A DNA stretch of 64,000 bases from an uncultured Victivallales bacterium (GCA_934644965.1 CAKUDG010000006.1:62001-126000), one strand, 5' to 3'. Counted from the stretch's first letter, positions 1-8,284 are shown. Notes: a model not told the origin generated them from the sequence alone. Program-made: numbers and translations.

Positions 1-2
1 TG

Positions 3-2066
3 GACGGATCCCTGATCCAGTCATTCGGAGCGGGTCGTTATCTGGAGAGGGGCAAGGAGATCCGTGCGGAACATCTGATTGTGCCGGCGGTCAACTTCAA
101 TGCGCGTCATCCATCTGCGACTGCGCCTTCGGCTTATTTCGAGATTCTGGTGGAGGGACAGAACTCTCCGGACGAAAGCGCCGACAACAATTTCACCGAT
201 CTGAAATGGACAAAAGACGGTGATTTTTCAGGGGAATGGGGTTTTATTCTGGAAAGACCCGCCCGCTGCCGATTCCTGCACGTCTTCCAGTGGCGCAACC
301 GCTGGGGCTGGGTGCTGAAACGTGCGGATGCGACCCGCAGGAAACCGCCGTTCCACATGTATCATTACTTTGACAATGAAAAGCATTATCCCTCCACGGA
401 AAGCATCGAAGCCATGGCCGCCGCTGGGACGGATGTGCTTGCGATTCACGAATGCTGGCGTTACGATCTCCAGAACGGGGGATTTCCGTATGATACGGCG
501 GAACTGGTCCGTGTGGTCGAAGAGGCGCACAGGCACGGAATCCGCATTCTTCTCTACATGCGCGGGAACGAATCTTCCGCGACGGAATCCGCCTGTCAGT
601 GGTTCGATCTCTTCCTCAGGAAGAATTACGATGGTCTGTACATGGATTACGGCGGTCCCTTCCATGCCCCCCTCACGGATGAATCCTATCCCGGCGGCCG
701 CATTCAGTTCCGGGATTATTTTCTGCAGATGAAGGCATTGAGGGATCGTGTCGGGGAAGACGGTCTCTTTCTTGCGCATACGGGATCGTCGTTTTCGGCC
801 ATCGGTTTTGCGGGGGAGGTGGTGGATGGCTACGTTTCCGGCGAGGGCGAATCCGGAGTCATGGTGGACGGGAGGCGTGAACATGAATACTTCAGCATGG
901 CGCCGGTCTGTCCCGGCACCATGTGGACCGGGGCCTTCCCCGCGTATTCCACTTCCCGGATGCGTCCCTTCCTCGCGGCGACGGGGCAATATCCGCACAA
1001 TCCTCTGGGGATTCAATTCCCGAGTTCCTCACTTTCACATCCTTCCGATCCGGGATTGAATGACACGGCGTTCAAGCCGCTCTGGAAACTCTGGCGTTTC
1101 TTCCGCAATGAGAGAAACATCCGGATTTTCAACGACTACAATTCCGCCGGTATCTTCAGTTCCTCCCGGGGTGTCGGCCATTATCTGATGATTTCGGAGG
1201 ATTCCAGACGAGCTCTCCTGATCCTCTGCAATTTTGAAAACGCGGAAAATGAAATCAGCTGCACGGTGAACTGGGAGAAAACCTCCTTTCTCGTCCATGA
1301 GATGTCCTGTGCCTGGAAACTTCAGCCGACGGAATCCTCACCGGGAAAGGCTGAGCTCTGTTCTTCTCTGACAGAGCCATTCCGTTTCATGCTGGGAGCG
1401 TATGACGTCTGCGGCGTGTTCCTTCTGTGTTCCTCTTCCAGCAGCGGTGATGGTTTTCCCGGAGAAGATTCCGGCGGCGCATCTGCGGAGGAGCGAGAGA
1501 AGAAGGCGGCGGAACTGGAGATTGCGGATTTTGAGAAGCCCTATCCGGATCTTTCTGAAGCGAACCGCCTGTGGCTGGAGCGTGTCGCCCGTCAGCGAGA
1601 GATGCGTTCTTTTGCACCCCGTGCGGCGGCGGAGAAGGAGGAGGGGAGGGATGGAATGGGGAAAAAGGCGTATCTGCGCATATCCGTCCCGCCCTCGGAA
1701 CTGCCGTATGAATTTTCTTTGATCTACGACCTTTATCTGAATTCGATGGAGCTGGTGGAATTCAAGGCGGACGGAGTTGTCCGGAGAGTCGGCTGGATCA
1801 CGAAGAAAGGACTTGTCCACGAGCTTCCGACTCCGGAGGAGTATGTCTGGCCGTCGGAGGAGAGCCCGTGGATTCCGCTGCATGAAATTTTCCCGTCCGG
1901 CGAACATCATCTGGGAGTCCGGAGCCTGCATTACGGGAAACCGTTCTATTCTTTCATTTATGCGGATCTTTCGGAAAATGCGGATGGTTCCGGGGCGCGG
2001 CGTCTCGAATTTCTCAATGAGCTTGAGGAAGACCGCCGTTATCTGCGCTGGACTCTCTTCCTCTGA
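3..2066 (+). CDS. TIM-barrel glycoside-hydrolase-like protein, 5'-truncated by the window edge
   Basis: The frame is already open at the first bases, so the gene begins upstream; about 687 codons are visible. The central part reads like a (beta/alpha)8 sugar-hydrolase barrel: hydrophobic strands such as GTDVLAIHECW, HGIRILLYMRGNE and YDGLYMDYGGPF recur, with acidic residues at strand ends (E of RGNE, D of MDYGG) where catalytic groups would be sought. The first visible ~100 residues and the last ~250 look beta-rich, as in accessory domains of large glycosidases. No signal peptide can be judged because the N-terminus is missing. I cannot assign a GH family or substrate; the role in carbohydrate breakdown is inferred from the fold pattern and from the other sugar enzymes in the window. 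Confidence 0.6.
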   Translation, partial: DGSLIQSFGAGRYLERGKEIRAEHLIVPAVNFNARHPSATAPSAYFEILVEGQNSPDESADNNFTDLKWTKDGDFSGEWGFILERPARCRFLHVFQWRNRWGWVLKRADATRRKPPFHMYHYFDNEKHYPSTESIEAMAAAGTDVLAIHECWRYDLQNGGFPYDTAELVRVVEEAHRHGIRILLYMRGNESSATESACQWFDLFLRKNYDGLYMDYGGPFHAPLTDESYPGGRIQFRDYFLQMKALRDRVGEDGLFLAHTGSSFSAIGFAGEVVDGYVSGEGESGVMVDGRREHEYFSMAPVCPGTMWTGAFPAYSTSRMRPFLAATGQYPHNPLGIQFPSSSLSHPSDPGLNDTAFKPLWKLWRFFRNERNIRIFNDYNSAGIFSSSRGVGHYLMISEDSRRALLILCNFENAENEISCTVNWEKTSFLVHEMSCAWKLQPTESSPGKAELCSSLTEPFRFMLGAYDVCGVFLLCSSSSSGDGFPGEDSGGASAEEREKKAAELEIADFEKPYPDLSEANRLWLERVARQREMRSFAPRAAAEKEEGRDGMGKKAYLRISVPPSELPYEFSLIYDLYLNSMELVEFKADGVVRRVGWITKKGLVHELPTPEEYVWPSEESPWIPLHEIFPSGEHHLGVRSLHYGKPFYSFIYADLSENADGSGARRLEFLNELEEDRRYLRWTLFL

Positions 2067-2136
2067 AAAAATCCGTGAGGAGGGAATGGAAAGGGGAAAA
2101 AAAGAGGAAAAGATTGGACTACATTCCCTTTCCCTT

Positions 2137-2190
2137 ATTTCCCCCATTTCCCCCATTTCCCCCATTTTTCCCATTTTTCCCATTTTTCCC
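2137..2190. repeat. 9-bp pyrimidine tandem repeat, six units
   Basis: Three copies of ATTTCCCCC are followed without a break by three copies of ATTTTTCCC, giving a 54-bp strand-asymmetric minisatellite 70 bp after the stop of the preceding gene. It generates Gly/Asn/Lys-repeat and Pro/Phe-repeat spurious ORFs in other frames. No coding role is supported. Confidence 0.85.
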
Positions 2191-2253
2191 CGACTTTCTT
2201 TTCCCTCTGAAATTCGGGCATTTCTTCCTTTCTTCCCGGGACGGCATCTTTTT

Positions 2254-2290
2254 CCTTGCAGCGGAGGAACTGGTGCTCTCCGCTGCAAGG
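2254..2290. other. Perfect 13-bp inverted repeat (intergenic hairpin)
   Basis: The arms CCTTGCAGCGGAG (2254-2266) and CTCCGCTGCAAGG (2278-2290) are perfectly complementary around an 11-nt loop. Neither strand has a T-tract directly after the stem, so it is not a classical intrinsic terminator. It may block exonuclease or act as a U-less terminator for the upstream gene. Confidence 0.7.
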
Positions 2291-2426
2291 ACTGAGCTTG
2301 ATCGGAGTGACGGCGGCATGGCGTCAGGTGCTGTTTCTGGCTTCCGGCAGTCTGGCTTTCCATTTCTGGCTTTCGGCTTTTGGATTTCCAGACGCATTCT
2401 GATTTTCCGGCGTGCATTCTCCGGCC

Positions 2427-2455
2427 TTGCACTTTCGGGGGAGGAATGGTACAGT
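2427..2455 (+). promoter_or_regulatory. Candidate sigma70-type promoter for the NhaC gene
   Basis: TTGCAC and TACAGT are separated by 17 bp. The predicted start of transcription (about 2462) leaves a ~60-nt leader before the chosen ATG at 2521, which also argues against the longer ORF start at 2380. Confidence 0.4.
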
Positions 2456-2520
2456 ACACAACTTCTGCGAGAGGGCTTTTACTTTACTGTGAAAAAGAGA
2501 AAACGGAATTCCGGATCAGA

Positions 2521-3927
2521 ATGGAAACAGAAGATCTTGTCTTGAATCGTGAACCGCGGGCGAAAGCGCTGCTCCCATTTGCAGTATTTCTGCTGTTTTA
2601 TCTGGGGCTTTCTGTGTGGTGCGGAGATTTTTCGAAGGTTCCGATGCCTGTTGCGTTTCTGGTGGCATCGGCATCGGCGCTGTTTCTGAACCGCCGTGCG
2701 CCGCTGCGGAGCAAGATTGATCTGTTTGCACACGGGATGGGACATGTGGACATCATGACGATGTGCCTGATCTTCATTCTGGCGGGAGCGTTTGCCGGGA
2801 CGGCGAAAGAAATGGGTGCTGTGGATTCGACAGTGCAACTGGCTCTAGCGTTTGTGCCGTCCAGTCTGCTTTTGTCCGGCTTGTTTCTGGTTTCGTGCTT
2901 TATTTCTCTATCGATCGGGACCTCGGTGGGAACGATCGTGGCATTGACTCCGATTGCGCTGGGCTTGACCGATTCTCTTGGGATTTCTTCGGGCTTGTGC
3001 CTGGGGACGGTGGTCGGAGGAGCGATGTTCGGAGACAATCTTTCGATGATTTCGGATACGACCATTGCCGCCACCCGGACCCAGAATGTCGGGATGAAAC
3101 AGAAATTTCATGCGAATTTGAAGATCAGTCTTCCTGCCGCGTTTCTCTGTGTGCTGCTGTACCTTTTTCTGGGCGGAGCAAGCGGGAACGGTCCGGGAGA
3201 AGGAGTTGGCGGAATCGGCGTGGGCGGTGCATTTTCCTCCGGGCATGTCACAAGCGGATGGGGATCGGTCTTCAATCTTCTTCCGTATCTTTCGGTGCTT
3301 CTGCTGGCATTGTGTGGCGTGAATGTGATGGCGCTTCTGATGATGGGAATTCTCTTTGCGGGAGTGGTGGGGATTCTGAACGGGGGATTTGACTTCTGGG
3401 GATTTCTGAACGCGGCGGGACAGGGAGCGCTGAACATGTCTGAAACACTGATTGTGGCACTGCTGGCCGGTGGTCTCCTGAAAGTGATCCGCAGCAACGG
3501 AGGGATCGAGTATCTTCTGAAACTGATTGAACGGCATATTCATGGGAAACGCGGGGCGGAACTGGGCATCTCCCTTTTAGTGATGGCGGTGAATGTGTTT
3601 ACCGCGAACAATACGGTTGCGATTGTGATTGCGGGGCCTCTGGCCAAAGATGTTTCCGCCCGTTACGGTGTGCCTCCGGATCGTTCGGCCAGCCTGCTGG
3701 ACACGTCTTCGTGTATTATCCAGGGCATTCTGCCCTACGGAGCCCAGGTTCTTGTGGCGGTGGGGCTGGCGGGGGCGGGGACTTCCGCGCTGGAGGTGCT
3801 CCGCCATCTGTACTATCCCTGCATTCTCGGAGGAGTGATGCTTCTGAGCATCCTGTTCCCGGGACTGCTTTCCCCGAAAAGAATATTTCCTGCGGGGAAC
3901 AATCAGAAGAAGAGTGTTTCTCCATAA
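2521..3927 (+). CDS. nhaC: NhaC-family Na+/H+ antiporter
   Basis: This 468-residue polytopic inner-membrane protein has about a dozen hydrophobic segments. Residues near 170 read FGDNLSMISDTTIAA, which matches the conserved GDNLSPISDTT signature of NhaC antiporters, and a second charged/polar loop near residue 360 (ANNTVAIVIAGPLAKDV, then LDTSSCIIQGILPYG) is also typical. It would exchange Na+ for H+, or a substrate pair such as malate/lactate as in MleN; the sequence alone does not separate these. The ATG at 2521 was chosen because the protein then begins just before the first membrane segment and lies downstream of a promoter-like sequence. Its 3' end overlaps the convergent SanA-like gene by about 25 bp. 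Confidence 0.85.
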   Translation: METEDLVLNREPRAKALLPFAVFLLFYLGLSVWCGDFSKVPMPVAFLVASASALFLNRRAPLRSKIDLFAHGMGHVDIMTMCLIFILAGAFAGTAKEMGAVDSTVQLALAFVPSSLLLSGLFLVSCFISLSIGTSVGTIVALTPIALGLTDSLGISSGLCLGTVVGGAMFGDNLSMISDTTIAATRTQNVGMKQKFHANLKISLPAAFLCVLLYLFLGGASGNGPGEGVGGIGVGGAFSSGHVTSGWGSVFNLLPYLSVLLLALCGVNVMALLMMGILFAGVVGILNGGFDFWGFLNAAGQGALNMSETLIVALLAGGLLKVIRSNGGIEYLLKLIERHIHGKRGAELGISLLVMAVNVFTANNTVAIVIAGPLAKDVSARYGVPPDRSASLLDTSSCIIQGILPYGAQVLVAVGLAGAGTSALEVLRHLYYPCILGGVMLLSILFPGLLSPKRIFPAGNNQKKSVSP

Positions 3928-4703
3928 AAACGGGGGGAGGTCTTCAGAATATGGAGATCGAGCCAGGCCGCCATGCGGGAGAGGGTTTCGCGCGCGGTGC
4001 GTCGGAGGAGAGCTTTCCTGCTTGCGGTTTCGCGTGCGGCATAGCCGATGACGTCCATCCCCTGACAGCGGGCAATGTAGATAGCGCGTTCACAGTGGAA
4101 CTGCTGGGAGATGACCGTCAGATGATCCTGACCGAAGACTTTTTTTGCCCGCAGGATGGAGTCGAGAGTCCGGAATCCTGCGTAGTCGCAGACGATATCC
4201 TCCCTGGGGACACCCGCGGCGACAAGATCCTTCATCATATCCTCCGGCTCATTGTATTCCTTCCTCCCGTTGTCTCCTGAAACAAGGATCTTGGATATTT
4301 TCCCGCAGTGATACAATTCCGCCGCCGCCTGAATCCGGTACACGAAATAACTGTTGGGAATCCGGGTGCCGGAGAGGTGTTTTCCTGTCCCGAGAAGGAG
4401 CCCCACTCTCCGTTCCGGCACTTCGTCCGGTGTATGGTAGACAAGTGCTCCGCAGTCTGCCACCATCTCATTCACATACATCAGAAATACGCTGAAAATG
4501 AGGATGAACAGAGCCAGGAGGAGCAGTCCCAGACGGAAGAGGAAGAGTGTTTCCTTCTTCACAGGGAAAAAAGGGAATTGCTTTATCGCGGACTGGCGGG
4601 GAGAAATATTTTTCTCCGGACGGTCTGCTGTCCGGAAGTTGTTCTGCATCTGTTTCATGGGCTGATTTTTTTCTCTGAGACTGGAGATTGAAATGCACAT
4701 GCC
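3903..4703 (-). CDS. SanA/YdcF-like (DUF218) envelope protein
   Basis: The core is a DUF218 domain: VGLLLGTGKHLSGTRIPN, then SKILVSGDNGRKEYNEPEDM, a REDIVCDYAGFRTLDSI segment and LTVISQQFHCERAIYIA. These match the SanA (vancomycin-exclusion) branch, including the GDN and D..G.RT.DS motifs. One transmembrane helix precedes it (LFRLGLLLLALFILIFSVF), so the domain should face the periplasm. The start is uncertain: ATG 4703 has an AGGA 11 nt upstream and sits about 50 nt after a promoter-like sequence; ATG 4658 gives a length closer to SanA but has no clear ribosome site. The longest ORF (to 5003) would extend through the promoter and is unlikely. The family affects envelope barrier function; its molecular reaction is not established. 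Confidence 0.8.
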   Translation of the reverse strand, partial: GMCISISSLREKNQPMKQMQNNFRTADRPEKNISPRQSAIKQFPFFPVKKETLFLFRLGLLLLALFILIFSVFLMYVNEMVADCGALVYHTPDEVPERRVGLLLGTGKHLSGTRIPNSYFVYRIQAAAELYHCGKISKILVSGDNGRKEYNEPEDMMKDLVAAGVPREDIVCDYAGFRTLDSILRAKKVFGQDHLTVISQQFHCERAIYIARCQGMDVIGYAARETASRKALLRRTARETLSRMAAWLDLHILKTSPRFYGETLFF

Positions 4704-4758
4704 CTCCGGAATCCTGAGATGCGGAGAAGAACGGAATTTTTCCCGGGAGCATGGATGA

Positions 4759-4787
4759 AATATGATCCGGAAGCATTGTTTTTTCAA
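4759..4787 (-). promoter_or_regulatory. Candidate sigma70-type promoter for the SanA-like gene
   Basis: On the minus strand TTGAAA (4787-4782) and CATATT (4764-4759) are spaced by exactly 17 bp. It is placed for a short leader to the start at 4703. Confidence 0.45.
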
Positions 4788-4831
4788 GGACAAGAAGAAG
4801 CGAAAAAAAGAGTTTTTTAGCCCTCTTGAGT

Positions 4832-4859
4832 TTGACCACTGAATTTTTGAGGATACAGT
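4832..4859 (+). promoter_or_regulatory. Candidate promoter for the small membrane protein gene
   Basis: TTGACC and TACAGT with a 16-bp spacer, diverging from the minus-strand promoter 45 bp away. The leader to the ATG at 5012 would be about 145 nt; nothing structured was recognised in it. Confidence 0.35.
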
Positions 4860-5011
4860 TATGAAAGAGTGATTCCTGCCTGTTTGAAAGGCTCTTTTAT
4901 TTGCCTCTTGATGATTTTCCTTTTTTTCTTCCATCCGGGAACACAGGGAAAAAGTCAGGACGTGGAAAAAAGAACGGGATCGAAATAAGAAAAAAGGAGA
5001 CAAAAGGGATT

Positions 5012-5344
5012 ATGTCTGTGCTGGTATGGATCGCGTTGTTTTTTCTGTTTCTGATGTTTCAGTCGGCGCTGCTGTATGTGGCCGCACGGATTACGGGGAA
5101 TCCGACGGAATTCAAAGTGATGTTTTTCATTGCCCTCGGGACAGCGATTGTATCCATGATTCCGGGGATCGGGAATCTGATGGGGCTGATCATGCTTTTT
5201 TATCTTCTGACGAAGTTGGCGGATATGAGGGTCTGGCCGGATGCGGTCCTGACAGTGATCGTTTCCGGACTGTTGAAATTACTTCTTTCCTTCCTGCTGA
5301 TTTTTGTCTTGGCAGGACTGGGAGCGGCGGGCCAGACAGCATAA
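5012..5344 (+). CDS. Small three-helix membrane protein, unknown function
   Basis: This 110-residue protein is almost entirely hydrophobic: three membrane segments (about residues 3-23, 33-68 with a short polar break, and 78-104) and only a few charged residues, mostly in the loop LTKLADMRVWPD. The start ATG 5012 has an AGGAGA 11 nt upstream; the longer in-frame ORF from 4901 adds a very basic, low-complexity leader and no ribosome site. I do not recognise a family. It stands alone between a divergent SanA-like gene and the esterase 40 bp downstream, with which it may be co-transcribed. Confidence 0.7.
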   Translation: MSVLVWIALFFLFLMFQSALLYVAARITGNPTEFKVMFFIALGTAIVSMIPGIGNLMGLIMLFYLLTKLADMRVWPDAVLTVIVSGLLKLLLSFLLIFVLAGLGAAGQTA

Positions 5345-5384
5345 TCATCTAAAGTAAGCATGGACAAGGAGTGCCGTTGCGAGT

Positions 5385-6596
5385 ATGGACGGGATGGATT
5401 TGCAGACTAGAATTTTTGCTCTTCCGGATCCGTTGACGGATCTGGAAGGGCGTCCGGTGAAGACTGCGGACGCATGGATGAATCACAGGAGGGCGGAATT
5501 GTTCCGTCTTTTTCAGGATCATGTCTACGGGCGTACTCCGGAGGGTCCTTCGGAGAAGGCTGTCTTTGAAGAGACGGAGCGTTTGGATGGGGCGCTTTCC
5601 GGGAAAGCGATCCGGATTCAGGGGAATGTTCTCTGCCGCGGGGTGCCGGAAGGGATTCGTCCTTTTCCTGTTCTGATGTATCTGCCCCGTTTTGCGGGGG
5701 AGGGGGGAGGGGGACCTGTCCCGGTATTTCTCGGGTTGAATTTCAAAGGGAATCATGCGATTTCGGAGGATCCCGGAATCTTGATTTCTCCGAACGGGCG
5801 GTCTCCGGACGGGATTCTGCTTCATGAACGCGGCTGTGCATCCCGGCGTTATTCTCTTGAAGATCTGATGGATTCCGGGTTCGGACTGGTTACGCTCTGG
5901 AATCACGATGTGGAAGCGGACCGGCCCGGGAGCTGGGGAGGTTCTCCGCGCGGGGCGTATTCGCGAGGGGCTGAGCCGGGACTGCAGGAATGGGGGACGA
6001 TCGGTGCCTGGGCATGGGGGCTTTCCCGGGTTCTGGATGCGCTGGAGGGGATTCCGGAGGTGGATGCATCCAGGGTGATTGTCTGGGGGCATTCGCGTCT
6101 GGGGAAGACGGCTTTGTGGGCATCGGCTTCCGATCCGCGTTTTGCGATGGCAATTTCCAATGATTCGGGCTGTACGGGTGCGGCTCTGACCCGTTTCAAA
6201 CAGGGGGAAAGCATTGCGGAGATCAACCGGAGATTTCCGCACTGGTTCTGCGGGAATTATAAGCAGTACGGGGAGGATCCCATCAAACTGCCTGTGGATC
6301 AGCATGAACTGATTGCGTTGTCTGCGCCGCGTCCGGTGTATGTGGCGAGCGGTGTGGAGGATTTATGGGCGGATCCGCCTTCGGAATTTCTTGCGGCCCG
6401 GCAGGCATCCGTTGTGTATCGTTTATTTGGTCTGGAGGGAATTCCGGAGAATGAGGGAATGCCGGAAGTACTGCATCCTGTGGGGGGAAGAGGTGTGGGG
6501 TATCATGTCAGGACGGGGGGACATGATGTGACTGCCTATGACTGGAAACAGTTTATTGCTTTTGCTGAGAAGAATCTGTCCCTCGGGAAACAGTGA
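5385..6596 (+). CDS. CE15-like glucuronoyl esterase (alpha/beta hydrolase)
   Basis: This 403-residue protein has the bacterial CE15 hallmarks: a serine nucleophile in GHSRLGKTALW (Ser237), a catalytic-acid candidate in SGVEDLWADP (Glu325) and a histidine in TGGHDVTAYDW (His380). The N-terminal half carries LWNHDVEADRP and a WGTIGAWAWGLSRVLDAL segment that are also family-typical. CE15 enzymes cleave ester bonds between lignin alcohols and glucuronoyl side chains of xylan. There is no signal peptide, which is unusual for an enzyme on polymers and suggests a cytoplasmic role on imported oligosaccharides or a different ester substrate. AAGGAG lies 13 nt before ATG 5385; a second ATG at 5394 is possible. 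Confidence 0.75.
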   Translation: MDGMDLQTRIFALPDPLTDLEGRPVKTADAWMNHRRAELFRLFQDHVYGRTPEGPSEKAVFEETERLDGALSGKAIRIQGNVLCRGVPEGIRPFPVLMYLPRFAGEGGGGPVPVFLGLNFKGNHAISEDPGILISPNGRSPDGILLHERGCASRRYSLEDLMDSGFGLVTLWNHDVEADRPGSWGGSPRGAYSRGAEPGLQEWGTIGAWAWGLSRVLDALEGIPEVDASRVIVWGHSRLGKTALWASASDPRFAMAISNDSGCTGAALTRFKQGESIAEINRRFPHWFCGNYKQYGEDPIKLPVDQHELIALSAPRPVYVASGVEDLWADPPSEFLAARQASVVYRLFGLEGIPENEGMPEVLHPVGGRGVGYHVRTGGHDVTAYDWKQFIAFAEKNLSLGKQ

Positions 6597-6605
6597 GGAA
6601 GAAAA

Positions 6606-6678
6606 AAGGTCCGTGACCTTGTCGCGGTCCAGCGGCGAGACGCTGGCCGCCGGAGGCAAAATAATAAAAATAAAAAAA
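6606..6678. repeat. Structured extragenic repeat, copy 1 (73 bp)
   Basis: The copy starts AAGGTCCGTGACCTT, a 6-bp stem with a 3-nt loop, continues with CCAGCG...CGCTGG (another 6-bp stem) and ends in a run of A and T (AATAATAAAAATAAAAAAA). It matches 6753-6825 at 72 of 73 positions. It begins just after the esterase stop. Confidence 0.9.
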
Positions 6679-6752
6679 CTTGCGAAGCAACAAGGGAATA
6701 CTATTGCGAAGCAAAAATACGGAAAAATGCGGAGAGCATTTTTCTCGAGGTC

Positions 6753-6825
6753 AAGGTCCGTGACCTTGTCGCAGTCCAGCGGCGAGACGCTGGCCGCCGG
6801 AGGCAAAATAATAAAAATAAAAAAA
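6753..6825. repeat. Structured extragenic repeat, copy 2 (73 bp)
   Basis: Same orientation as copy 1, offset 147 bp, with a single G-to-A difference. Read on the minus strand its end supplies the T-tract for a hairpin at 6828-6848. Between the copies lie a short direct repeat (TTGCGAAGCAA-like, twice) and an AAAATGC/GCATTTT hairpin. Confidence 0.9.
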
Positions 6826-6848
6826 ATATGAGGGCTGCTCGCCCTCAT
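6811..6848 (-). terminator. Intrinsic terminator for galactokinase
   Basis: On the minus strand the stem ATGAGGGC / GCCCTCAT (6848-6828, 5-nt loop) is followed by a long T-rich tract donated by repeat copy 2. It lies about 100 bp after the galactokinase stop. Confidence 0.75.
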
Positions 6849-6879
6849 ACTCCCCGGCTCTCGCTGCATTCCCTGCACC

Positions 6880-6906
6880 CGGCAGGCGTTGCCTGCCGTA
6901 TTTTTT
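6880..6906 (+). terminator. Intrinsic terminator for the esterase transcript
   Basis: CGGCAGGC and GCCTGCCG form an 8-bp GC-rich stem with a GTT loop, followed by TATTTTTT on the plus strand. The two terminators face each other between convergent genes. Confidence 0.8.
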
Positions 6907-6943
6907 GGGGATCTTCTCTTTCTTCAGAACAATTTTCCTACAC

Positions 6944-8104
6944 TCATTCAGCGGAAAGAGTCTCGCCTCTGGCTCCGTCACCAATGGAGCAGACAATGGT
7001 TTCTGTCTCTTTGCCCGTGAGAGAACGATAAGCCGTTTTCAGGCGTTCGCAATATTCATCGGCAAGTTCTTCTCTCACCAGATGGATGCTGATCCCCCCA
7101 AATCCTCCGCCGCTGAGTCTTGCACCCGCGCATCCAGGAAGAGAATGCGCAATTTCCACAAGCGTGTCCAGTTCAGGACAGCTGTTTTCAAAGAAATCCC
7201 TGGAACTGACATGACTTTCAAAAAGAAGTTTTCCGAAAGACTGCATGTTCCCCTTCTCCAGGCATTTCACCCCCTGCATGACCCGTTCGTTTTCCCCGAC
7301 CACATGTTTTGCACGCAGGTAATCAATATGATCCATCTTGTTCTTGAACTGTTCGAGCGTGGCATAATCCACATCGCGGAGCGCTTTGATGTCCTTCCGT
7401 TCCGAAGCGATGGCCGCCAGAGCATTTTCACAGCTTTTCCTCCGCAGATTGTAATCGGATTCCACCAGATTGTGCTTGACCATCGTGTTGGCGACAACCA
7501 TGCTCCAGCCGCCCGGCATCGGAACCGTCTTGAGAACCTCCACCGTTCGGAAATCGCAGAGAATCAGCGCGTCTTTCTTCCCGTAAATGGAACTGAACTG
7601 ATCCAGAAGCCCGGAATTCAACCCCAGATATCTGTTTTCGACAGATTGCCCCACTCTCGCCCAGTCCGCCAGAGGAAGATCAATATGAAAGAGTTCCCTA
7701 AGCGCAAATCCGACCGACATCTCCAGCGCGGCGGAACTGCTCATTCCCGCCGAAAGCGGTACATCACTGTAATATACCGCATTGAAGGCCCCGCAGGAAA
7801 CGCCGCGTTCACGCAGCGCAATGAGAAGCCCTTTGATATAATTCGTCCAGTCCCCTTTGACGGCTTTCTCCATGTTGTCGAGGTCAATGAAATAATCCTT
7901 TCCGCGTTCATGAACGGTGCAGATTCTTCCCTCCGTCCTTTCCATGGCCGTGACGGCTTTCTGTCCGACCGCCGCACTGAGGACAAAGCCTTCATTGTAG
8001 TCCGTATGGTTCCCGAGCACTTCCAGTCTGCCTGGAGCGCTTGCGCATACCGCGGGTTTCCGTCCGAAACGTTTTTCAAACTGATGGATCATATCCGATT
8101 TCAT
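6944..8104 (-). CDS. galK: Galactokinase (GHMP kinase family)
   Basis: A 386-residue GHMP kinase with all three family motifs: PGRLEVLGNHTDYNEG near the N-terminus, PLSAGMSSSAALE (phosphate-binding loop) and GARLSGGGFGG near the C-terminus. It would phosphorylate galactose at C1 with ATP in the Leloir pathway; no galT or galE is adjacent. The first motif reads GNHTDYN where classical galactokinases read GEHTDYN, so a sugar-contacting glutamate is replaced by asparagine; specificity could differ. ATG 8104 is preferred because AGGA lies 10 nt upstream; ATG 8137 adds 11 residues but has no ribosome site. Confidence 0.88.
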   Translation of the reverse strand: MKSDMIHQFEKRFGRKPAVCASAPGRLEVLGNHTDYNEGFVLSAAVGQKAVTAMERTEGRICTVHERGKDYFIDLDNMEKAVKGDWTNYIKGLLIALRERGVSCGAFNAVYYSDVPLSAGMSSSAALEMSVGFALRELFHIDLPLADWARVGQSVENRYLGLNSGLLDQFSSIYGKKDALILCDFRTVEVLKTVPMPGGWSMVVANTMVKHNLVESDYNLRRKSCENALAAIASERKDIKALRDVDYATLEQFKNKMDHIDYLRAKHVVGENERVMQGVKCLEKGNMQSFGKLLFESHVSSRDFFENSCPELDTLVEIAHSLPGCAGARLSGGGFGGISIHLVREELADEYCERLKTAYRSLTGKETETIVCSIGDGARGETLSAE

Positions 8105-8178
8105 CTTTTCCGCATCCTGTGTGTTTTTTATCTGCATGTTTTTTGTTTTTACTTTTCATGACTCCGGCGATACAATAC

Positions 8179-8184
8179 ATTATA
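8179..8184 (-). promoter_or_regulatory. Consensus -10 element upstream of galK
   Basis: The minus strand carries a perfect TATAAT; the -35 region is poor, so an activator or extended contacts may be needed. The transcript would start near 8172. Confidence 0.4.
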
Positions 8185-8284
8185 GAATAAGATACTATAT
8201 ACCCGGAATGAGAAAACAGAAAAGCCGTATTTTGAAATTTATTCCATATTTCATGCGGAGCGGATGGAAAGACCGGGAAAAAGA

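Noticed and set aside
1338..2459. 373-codon minus-strand ORF
   Set aside because: Shadow of the glycosidase-like gene, extended by the pyrimidine repeat.
6423..6878. 151-codon minus-strand ORF with an internal duplicated peptide
   Set aside because: The duplication is produced by the 73-bp DNA repeat; the ORF crosses terminators and antisense of the esterase.
6905..8161. 418-codon plus-strand ORF
   Set aside because: It is the antisense of galactokinase, with no ribosome site and no family pattern; the minus-strand frame has all three GHMP motifs.
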